A DNA stretch of 64,000 nt from ZC4RG30 sp963726085. GTDB taxonomy: Bacteria; Pseudomonadota; Gammaproteobacteria; Steroidobacterales; Steroidobacteraceae. This document shows positions 18,674-27,400 of the stretch, in pieces. Under the pieces are notes generated by a model. That model saw only the letters and a list, made by a program, of their open reading frames with translations. It had not been told where the DNA came from and did no database searches. The stretch lies in the NCBI GenBank assembly GCA_963726085.1, contig CAVSAR010000007.1, positions 1-64,000 on the forward strand. Direction: 5' to 3'. The number at the start of each line of letters is the position of its first letter. The stretch's first letter is position 1. The position numbers and the translations under genes were made by a program.

Positions 18674-19496
18674 AGGCCAGATCCTCGTGAAAAGCCAGTC
18701 CTCGCTTCGCCATTCGAGCCGCACGATGCGCGCCGCGTCGTAAGCCTGTAGCCGCGCTCGCTGACGCGGCCGACGCGGTCCGTAGGGTGTCCGAAAGGAC
18801 GCCCGTCTTCGACGGGCTATCGACCGCGTCTACAGGCGCGAGGCGCGCCTTGACGAGCCGCGCCCCGCAGGCGAAGGGGCCGGGCAGGTCCCGGCCAGCC
18901 GCCGCCGGGATCCTTGCGCTCGGCCGAGCGGCGATCTCGAACCGCGTCTCGGCGGCGCTCGACATCCGCTCCGCCTGGCCGTAGGCGCTGGCCAGCACCA
19001 GGAGCGCCGGCGTCCGCCCTTTTCGCGCGGCGAGCAGGAGGCGGCGGGAGGCGGCGAGGCTGTAGCCCCTGAGGTTCCAGATCTCGCCGACGACCGCCGC
19101 CGGCCCGCCGGATTTGAGCGCCTCCTCCATCGCCCAGAAGGCCGCGTCGGCGTCGGGCGCCTCGACGAAGACGAGGCGGCTCAAGGGGAGCCCGTGCGCG
19201 ACGAGCCCCGGCCCGTAGAGCGCGCCCGTCTCGCAAGCGCGCCGAAGCCTTCGCCGATCAGCAGCGCCGCTGACGGCCGCTCGCTCAGGAACCGCGCCGC
19301 GAGCGCGAGCGCAAACCCCATCGCCGCCGCCCCGTCCGCGGGCTCGGCCGGGGCGATCTCATGCAAAGCGTCGTCCGCGAGCCCGCCGCCCAGCGCCGAA
19401 TCGAGCGCGCGCGCGAGCTTAAGGCGCCGCGGGGCGCGCGTCGCTTGAGCCCGCCCCGGCCTCGATTTGCGTGACGACGCGCCGCAAACGCGCCAT
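18597..19496 (-). pseudogene. imuA: ImuA, RecA-like mutasome protein, frameshifted
   Basis: First gene of the SOS mutagenesis cassette. The start at 19496 (MARLRRVVTQIEAGAG) follows GGAGG closely and lies 45 bp from a LexA box. ALDSALGGGLADDALHEIAP, AAMGFALALAARFLSE, RLVFVEAPDADAAFWAMEEAL and EIWNLRGYSLAASRRLLLAA follow the family. Frame changes occur near 19435, near 19225 and in the 3' part. A 92-bp palindromic element (18745-18836) is inserted before the last block, LEWRSEDWLF-HEDLAFDD. Confidence 0.75.
18745..18836. repeat. 92-bp palindromic element inserted in imuA
   Basis: The outer arms CCTGTAG (18745-18751) and CTACAGG (18830-18836) are inverted. The inner hairpin GCCCGTC...GACGGGC at 18798-18820 is a near-identical copy of that at 5933-5956. 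It is absent from normal ImuA proteins; its 92-bp length would shift the frame unless a base is lost or gained. Confidence 0.65.
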
Positions 19497-19541
19497 CCCC
19501 TCCGCACTGCCGCCCGGCGACATTCGGTCCAAAACCTGTAT

Positions 19542-19556
19542 GTTCCATCTTTGTTC
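19542..19556. promoter_or_regulatory. LexA box of the imuA-imuB-dnaE2 cassette
   Basis: GTTC-CATCTTT-GTTC is a perfect match to the alphaproteobacterial LexA direct repeat (GTTC-N7-GTTC). It is 45 bp upstream of the imuA start, where a repressor would block transcription until DNA damage. It also fixes the taxonomic origin of the left part right up to the join. Confidence 0.85.
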
Positions 19557-19570
19557 TTGTTTTGAGCCCA
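19557..19570. other. probable chimeric join between two genomes
   Basis: Left of here everything is alphaproteobacterial and error-rich; right of here everything is gammaproteobacterial with clean frames. The dehydrogenase frame on the right opens only at 19566, after a TGA, in the middle of a conserved domain. No insertion sequence, tRNA or duplicated site marks the boundary. Confidence 0.75.
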
Positions 19571-19916
19571 AGCTGATGTCGACGCCGTGCTCAACATGGT
19601 CGACACCCAGGCGGCCCCTGCGCTGGGTTACGTTCGCCGGGGCGGATACTTCACCTCCATCGCCGGCGGACCGGGCGATGAAAAATGCAGTGCTGCAGGG
19701 GTGACCTGCGTCATCATTACCGCCACCTACCAGGGGCTAAGCCAAGGCGATGCCCTGCGCGCATTGGCCGCGATGGCCGCCAAGGGGCAATACAAAGTGA
19801 CCGTCTCGCGCAGCTTTGCGCTGGCGCAAGCCGCCGCGGCGCAGGAACTGGGGCGCACCGGCGACACCATGGGCAAGATCGTGCTGGTGGTGGATCCGCG
19901 GGCCAGTCAGCGCTAG
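19566..19916 (+). pseudogene. zinc-binding/quinone-type dehydrogenase (MDR family), C-terminal fragment
   Basis: About 116 residues matching the end of medium-chain dehydrogenases of the NADPH:quinone reductase type: DVDAVLNMVD, the RRGGYFTSIAG loop, then ALRALAAMAAKGQYKVTVSR, SFALAQAAAAQEL and the final KIVLVVDP strand. The catalytic N-terminal domain and the Rossmann GxGxxG are missing because the sequence is cut at the join. The GTG at 19587 is not a true start. Confidence 0.75.
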
Positions 19917-20056
19917 TTCCCAGCACAACGTAAGGCAATTCTTACAGGCGCCGCGGCCAACGGCCGATTTCGGTGCCCACATCCCCAGAACACACTGTGT
20001 GCTGCGGTCCCTGACGAGCATCAGGGGCCCGATCATGCGACAGGAGGTTTCGCAGG

Positions 20057-21385
20057 ATGAGGTTTGCCGTCCCCCGCGTCCTGCGCGCATGTGTTGTCCT
20101 CCTGGCGCTGGGAGCGTGTGTGTCGTCACACACCGGACCGGTGGCGTCGCCGCAGTCCAGCCTGGGCGCCACGCCGCTGTTGCCTGAACCCAGCACCAGC
20201 CTCATTCCGACCCTGCAGATCGCTGAGGCTGGCGGCTGGCCCAATGGTGCAAAACCTGCGGGCGCTGCGGGTGTCGCGGTCAATGCCTTTGCCACAGGGC
20301 TGTCCCATCCACGCTGGCTGTACGTGCTGCCCAACGGGGATGTGCTGGTGGCGGAAACCAACGGACCGCCCAGGCCGGATGACCGCAAGGGCATCAAGGG
20401 TGCGGTAATGAAGTCAGTCCAGGCAAAGGCCGGGGCCGCTGCACCGACGGCCAACCGCATCACGCTATTGCGCGATGCCGACGGCGATGGGGTTGCCGAA
20501 GTCGTCAGCGTGTTCATCGACAACCTCAATTCTCCGTTCGGCATGGCGCTGGTGGGATCGACGCTGTATGTGGCCAACACCGATGCGGTGGTCAGCTTTC
20601 CTTACGTCGCTGGTGCAACGGCCATCCACGGTGCCGGAGTCCTGGTGGCGCAGCTGCCGGCTGGCCCGATCAATCATCATTGGACCAAGAACATCATCGC
20701 CAGCAGGGACGGCAGGTTCCTCTACGTAACCGTGGGCTCCAACAGCAACGCCGGCGAGAACGGACTGGACAAGGAGGTGGGGCGAGCGGCGATCTGGGAA
20801 ATCGACCTCAAGTCGGGCGCAAAGCGACTGTATGCGACCGGCATGCGCAACCCAAACGGCCTTGCCTGGGAGCCAGTGACCGGAGAGCTCTGGGCGGTAG
20901 CCAACGAACGCGATGAACTGGGCAACGATCTGGTTCCCGATTACCTGACAGCGGTGCGGGATGGCGGATTTTACGGTTGGCCGTACAGCTACTACGGGCA
21001 ACATGTCGATGCGCGCGTCAAGCCGCAGAACCCGGCGTTGGTCGAGAAGGCGATTGCCCCGGACTTTTCGCTGGGTGCGCATGTTGCCGCGTTGGGCCTG
21101 GCAGCCGCGCAGCATACGGCGCTGCCACCGGCATTCATGAACGGGATGTTCATCGGCGAACACGGGTCCTGGAACCGCAAGCCGCTGGTCGGCTACAAGG
21201 TCGTGTTCGTGCCCTTCATGAACGGCAGGCCGGCGGCGTTGCCGCGGGATGTGCTCACCGGTTTCATCAGTGATAACGGAGAAGCCTGGGGTCGCCCGGT
21301 TGGAGTGGCGCTTGATCGGCGCGGCGCGCTGCTGGTTGCCGATGACGTCGGCAACAGGATATGGCGCGCCGTCGCGGCCCCGTGA
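20057..21385 (+). CDS. sorbosone/glucose dehydrogenase-type beta-propeller lipoprotein
   Basis: 442 residues. A lipoprotein signal (LLALGAC) places it in the periplasm, anchored to a membrane. The rest is a GSDH-type beta-propeller of PQQ-dependent sugar dehydrogenases (FATGLSHPRWLYVLPNGDVLVAETN, SPFGMALVGSTLYVANTD, ATGMRNPNGLAWEP, FIGEHGSWNRKPLVGYKV, GVALDRRGALLVADDVGNRIWR). It would oxidise aldoses or sorbosone and pass electrons to a quinone or cytochrome. The start is backed by GGAGG about 10 bases upstream. It ends 34 bp before the giant glucan synthase gene, with which it may be cotranscribed. Confidence 0.85.
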   Translation: MRFAVPRVLRACVVLLALGACVSSHTGPVASPQSSLGATPLLPEPSTSLIPTLQIAEAGGWPNGAKPAGAAGVAVNAFATGLSHPRWLYVLPNGDVLVAETNGPPRPDDRKGIKGAVMKSVQAKAGAAAPTANRITLLRDADGDGVAEVVSVFIDNLNSPFGMALVGSTLYVANTDAVVSFPYVAGATAIHGAGVLVAQLPAGPINHHWTKNIIASRDGRFLYVTVGSNSNAGENGLDKEVGRAAIWEIDLKSGAKRLYATGMRNPNGLAWEPVTGELWAVANERDELGNDLVPDYLTAVRDGGFYGWPYSYYGQHVDARVKPQNPALVEKAIAPDFSLGAHVAALGLAAAQHTALPPAFMNGMFIGEHGSWNRKPLVGYKVVFVPFMNGRPAALPRDVLTGFISDNGEAWGRPVGVALDRRGALLVADDVGNRIWRAVAAP

Positions 21386-21419
21386 CCGGCTGCGCGACAA
21401 CTCGCACCGAGAATCCAGC

Positions 21420-24400
21420 ATGCTGACGTCCGTTCTACCCAGACGGCTGGCACTGCCTGCCGATGGCGAGGAACCACCCGCGGAAGGAGAACTGTGGGAT
21501 GGGGACAGGCTGGAGCGCCACGGCCGCTTCCTGGCAGAAAGCAGCAGCGCGTTCATGGACACGCAGCGGCTGGACCTTACCAGTCGCCTGACACTCAACG
21601 CCCAGGCACTTGAATCAGCCTATGAGACCATCGTCGCCGCTTTGCGTGCCGGGCGGGCGATTACCCCGGCGGCCGAATGGATCGTGGACAATTTCCACGT
21701 CGTCACCGACCAGCTCAGTGACATTCCCCTGCGCCTGACCGTCAAGGTCTGGCGTGATCTGCCAGCCGCGGACCATCCGGATGCCATCGGCCTGCCCCGA
21801 GTCCTGCATATTGCCCTGGAATACCTGCGACACACATTGTGGCAATTCAATCCGGATTCCCTCAGTCGCCTGTTGGCCGGTTACCAGGATGTGGTGTCCC
21901 TGAGGATGCAGGAGCTGTGGGTACTTTATCCAATACTGCGCATCGCGCTGATCGATGAGCTGCGCCGCATAGCTGTCCGGGTGGAGGATTCACTGGCTGC
22001 CCGGTCCGCTGCAGACGCTGCGGCTGACGCGATCCTGTCCGGTGGTTGGCCCGGGCAGCCTGGGCCGGAGATCCTGGCGCCGCTGCACATGGAAGGCAGG
22101 ATCATCTCGCCCTACATCGTGCAGCTGGCGCACCGGTTGCAGGGAATGGGCGAGCGCGGCCGGCCGTTTCTGGATGAACTGTCCAGGGAGCTCGCCAGGC
22201 GCGGAACCACGACCGACGACATCATCCAGCGCCAGCACGCGCGCCGCAGCGCCAACAACCTTGCGGCGCGCAACATCATCACCAGCCTGAGAACCCTGGC
22301 CCTGTTCAGCTGGCGGTCCCTGTTCGAGACGACCTCGCACGTGGAATTGCTGTTGCGCCAGCACTCCTCCTATACAGCCTGCGATCGACGCACGCGCGAC
22401 CGCTATCGCAGCTGCATCGAGGAACTGGCCGGTGCAACCAACCAGGACGAGCTGGCCATTACCAAGCAGACCCTGGCACTGATGGCCTCGGACACGGGCG
22501 CCTCGCTGGACGCGGATCTGGGCACCTGGTTGATCGGGCCAAAACGCCTGGCGCTGGAGGCGGTGCTGGGGTTCCCGGTCTCGGGCGCGCACCGGGTGAA
22601 GCGATGGGTCATCGGCCACTCACACGGGCTCTACATCAGCAGCACGATCGCGCTCACGCTGCTGCTGACCCTCATTGCTGCATTTCTGGGCTTCAACTGG
22701 CAGGGGCTGCCACCGCCGCCGATTCTGGTCCTGATGCTGCTGGCGATATTTCCCCTCTCGGAAGTCGCCACCGGGTTTCTGAACCGGCGATGGTTGCGGG
22801 CGTTTCCCGCGCGGCACCTGCCCCGGCTGGCACTGGAATCCGGGCTGGATGCGCAGCTGAAGACCCTGGTCGTGGTTCCGACGATGCTGCGGTCCGTGGA
22901 AGATGTCGCGGTGGCCTGCAGGCAACTGCACGTGCATGCACTGGCCAACCCCGACCCGCATTTGTATTTCGCGCTGCTGTCCGACTGGGCCGACAGTACG
23001 CAGCCCAGCGCGCCCACTGACGACCTGATACTCGAGGCCGCGCGAGCGCAAATTGCGCGACTCAACTTCGACCAGGCGCAATCCGGCGCCCTCGAACCGA
23101 AATATTTCCTGCTGCACCGGCGACGTCAGTGGAACGCCAGCGAACGTTGCTACATGGGTTGGGAGCGCAAGCGCGGCAAGCTCGAAGAGCTCAACCGGCT
23201 GCTCACGGGACACGGATCCACCAGTTTCCTGGAGCCGGTCAATGGCCACGCGATGCTGCCGCCGGGCATCCGCTATGTTCTGACCGTCGACGCCGACACG
23301 CGCGTGCCACTGGGCACCATCAAGGATCTGGTCGGCATTGCCGCGCATCCGCTCAATCGTCCGGTTTTATCGGCGCAGCGCCGGGTGATCACCGGGTATG
23401 CAGTGCTACAGCCGCGCATTACGCCGTTGCTGCCCGGTCCGGATGAGCGCTCGCTGTACCGGGAAATCGTCACCAGCGGCAGCGGAGTGGATCCATATGC
23501 CGCTGCCGCGTCTGACTTGAACCAGGATGTATTCGGCGAAGGCCTGTTTACCGGCAAGGGTCTTTACGATGTCGCGGCCTGGGAGGCCGTGCTGCGTGAC
23601 CGCGTGCCCGCCAATTCGCTGCTGAGCCATGATCTGTTTGAGGGACTGTTCGCGCGCTGCGGGCTGGTGACCGACATTGAATTGTTCGAGGATTTTCCCT
23701 CGCATTCGGAGGTGGCAGCGGCCCGCAACCATCGCTGGATCCGCGGCGACTGGCAGCTGCTGCCCTGGATACTGGGCCTGCGAGGCAGGCTGCCGCCGCT
23801 GGGTCGGTGGAAGATGCTTGATAACCTGCGCCGATCCCTGATTGCGCCGTGTTCCGTGGCACTGCTGATTGCGGCGTTTGCCATCCGTTCAAGCACCCCG
23901 CTGGTGTGGCTGATCGTCGTGCTGGGGCCGTGGCTCTGGCCCGCATTGAGCACCGCGTTCGGTCGGCTGGTGCGCACGCCCGCGGCCAGCTCGCGGCGCA
24001 CGCATCTGCGCATTCTGGTGGCCGATCTGGGCGAAGACTTGGCGCGGGCGGCCGTGTCGCTGGCGCTACTGGCGCAAAACGCATGGTTGTCGATGGATGC
24101 CATCGGCCGGGCGCTGTTCAGGCTGATGATCTCGCGGCGCCATCTGCTGGAATGGGTGACCGCGGCGCAGTCGAAGGCCCACAGCAGTACCGCCCTGGCC
24201 AGTTTCGTCTGGCCGCTCAAGAGTGCCAGCATCGTGATTGTTGTTGCCGTTTCCGCGTTGATGGCGGCCAACCGCGACGCATTGCCGGTGGCGGCGCCGT
24301 TGCTGGTCCTGTGGTGGCTGTCGCCGATCCTGGCGCAGTTCCTGAGCCGGCCACTGGACGCGCATCGGCGCGAGCTGGAGTTGCCTGAGGCGGTGGCCAA

Positions 24401-27400
24401 CGAGCTGCGGGCAATTGCGCGACTGACCTGGACCTTCTTCGAGAAATTCGTTACCGCCGAAGATCACCACTTGCCGCCTGACAATTTCCAGGAGGACCCG
24501 ACTCCGGTCATCGCGCATCGCAGTTCGCCCACCAACATGGGCCTGTACCTGCTCTCCAGCGTGGCGGCCCGTGATTTTGGCTGGCTGGGCCTGCAGGAAC
24601 TGGTGGACCGGCTCACTGCCACATTTTCCACGCTTTGCGTGCTGGAACGATTCGAGGGCCATTTTCTCAACTGGTACGACACCCGTACGTTGCAGCCCCT
24701 GGCGCCCCGCTACGTCTCAACCGTAGACAGTGGCAACCTGGCGGGGCACCTGCTGACGCTGCGGCAGGCGTGCCTGGAGTTTGCACAAGGACCCTATCTG
24801 TCGCTGCGCGCGTTCAGTGGTCCGCTGGATGCCGTCGTGCTTTGTCGCAAGGCGCTTGCTGTCGCCGGGCCAGTGGGCCTGGACTCCGCCGGTGCGCGGG
24901 CCAGGCTGTTCGACGGACTGCGCGACCTGCAATTGATACTCGGTGGCGATGCCGCCACCCTGGGGGAGGCGCGCACCATATTGCACGCCGCCTCGCTGCA
25001 CGTGAGCCGGCTGATTGATTCCGTACCGGCTTCAATGCCCGCAAATGTGACCCGCTGGCTGCAGATCGCGGGTCGGGATATCGCGGCACATCTGTTCGAC
25101 CTGCAGCAGGCACTTCCCGCCGCAGCGGCCTTGTCGCGCAGTGCAACCCTGGGGCAGATCGCGGCAGTGGAAGGGGGCGCCGCCCATTGTCGCGCGATGA
25201 CTGCGGCGCTGGAGGAGCTGGCCGATCAATGCCAGGAACTGGTGGCCGCGATGTCTTTTGGCTTCCTGTTCGACCGCAACCGGGGGCTGTTCTCCATCGG
25301 CTATCGGGTAACCGATCAAAGCCTCGACGGGGGCTACTACGACCTGCTGGCTTCCGAGGCCCGGCTGGCAAGCCTGGTGGCCATTGCCAAGGGTGACGTT
25401 CCGCGGTCCCATTGGTTCCGGCTCGGGCGCCGGCTGACGGGCGGCAGGCGCAGGCCCGTGCTCGCATCATGGTCCGGCTCAATGTTCGAGTACCTGATGC
25501 CGGCGCTCATCATGCGCGAGCCGCGCCTCAGCCTGCTCGACCAGACCAATGGGCGTGCCGTGCGCAAGCAGATCAGCTACGGCGAGCGTCACCGGCTGCC
25601 TTGGGGCATTTCCGAATCGGCATACAACATGCGCGACCGGGAGTTCACTTACCAGTATTCGAGCTTCGGGCTGCCATCCCTTGGGCTCAAGCGCGGTCTG
25701 GCGGCGGACTATGTAGTCGCACCCTATGCGTCCGCGCTCGCCGCGATGTATCGCCCGGTGGAGGCATATCGCAATTTTCGTGATCTGGCCACGCGGTCGG
25801 GACAGGGAGAGTATGGCTATTACGAGGCGCTGGACTTCACCGCCGCGCGCATTCCCGAAGGCAAGTCAGTGGCGGTGGTGCGCGCCTACATGGCCCACCA
25901 CCAGGGCATGAGCCTGGTCGCCCTGGACAACGTCCTGCAGGACCACACCATGCAGGCGCGCTTTCATTCCGAGCCGCGCATCACCGCCGCCGACCTGTTG
26001 CTGCAGGAACGCAGCATCCGCTTCGTCGAAGCCCCGGAACTGGTTGAGGCGGATGTGCCGGTGTCCCAGGGTCCTGACGAGACGCTGGAGGTGTCCAGGA
26101 CTGTGGAAGGACACGATGCGCCCACGCCACTGATGCACCTGCTGTCGAATCGCAACTACTCGGTGATGGTCACCGACTCCGGGGCTGGCTACAGCAGTTG
26201 TCGCTCGTTGGCGGTGACTCGCTGGCGCGAAGATGCCACCCGCGACTGCTGGGGCAGCTTCATCTATCTGTACGATCTAGATCGTGGCCGGTATTGGTCG
26301 GCGGGGTTCCAGCCCACAGCCGCGGTTCCTGAGGATTATCGCGTCCACTTCAATGAGGAAAGCGTAGTTGTTGCCCGTCGCGATGGCCAGTTGCGAACGA
26401 CCATGTCAGTGGTCGTGGCCACGGACGATGACGGGGAATTGCGCCGGGTCACCCTGCACAACGACAGCTCGCGCCCGCGGCGGGTGGAGGTGACTTCCTA
26501 CGCGGAAATCGTGCTGGCGCCGCCGCGGGCTGATATAGCGCATCCGGGCTTTTCGAACCTGTTCATCCAGACCGAATTCGTCGCGGCAGTCGGCGCGCTG
26601 CTGGCAACGCGCCGGCCACGCAGCGATCGCGAAGCCCCTGTCTGGGCCATGCATGTCCTCGCCGGATCGGGTGATCCTGCGACCGACCTGCAATACGAGA
26701 CCGATCGGGGACAGTTCCTGGGGCGCGCCGGCAGCGTGCGCGATCCGCAGGCCCTGCAGGCTGGCAGCGCCCTGTCCAATTCCGCCGGCAATGTCCTGGA
26801 CCCCATATTCAGCCTGCGAACCCGCGTGGTTGTGCCACCCAAGGGCAGTGTCAGCGTTACGTTTGCGACCTTCATGGCGACATCGCGCGACCATGCGCTG
26901 GGACTGGTCGAAAAGTACCGCACCCCGACGCTGTTCGAGCACGTGTCGGAGGCTGCCTGGACGTTCGCCCGGGCCGAGTTGTATTACCTGCAGAGCAGCG
27001 TGGGCGAGGCGATGCTGTTTCAGACGCTGGCCTCGCACCTGCTGGTGGCCACGCCCCAGTTTCGAGTTGGCACCGACATCACGGGCGGCAATTCCCTCGA
27101 TGTAACCCACCTGTGGCGGTTTTCCATCTCCGGTGATCGCCCCATCCTGTTGATCCGCTGCCATGGCCAGGACGACCTGGGGTTCATCCAGCAGTGCCTG
27201 CGGGCGCAGGAATACCTGCGCATGAAGCGCGTGGTGATCGACGTGGTGATTCTCAATGAGCGCCGCCACTCCTACATCCAGGACCTGCAACAGGCGATCG
27301 AGCGCACCGCCCGGGCCTTTACCGCGCAATCTGCCGAGGGCGAGGATCGCGGCGGCATCTATCCGCTGGCGATCGCCGCCATGAGCGAGGCTGAGCAGGT

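Noticed and set aside
21249..21419. Longer start for the glucan synthase gene
   Set aside because: It would overlap the dehydrogenase gene by 137 bp; ATG 21420 just after that gene is more natural.
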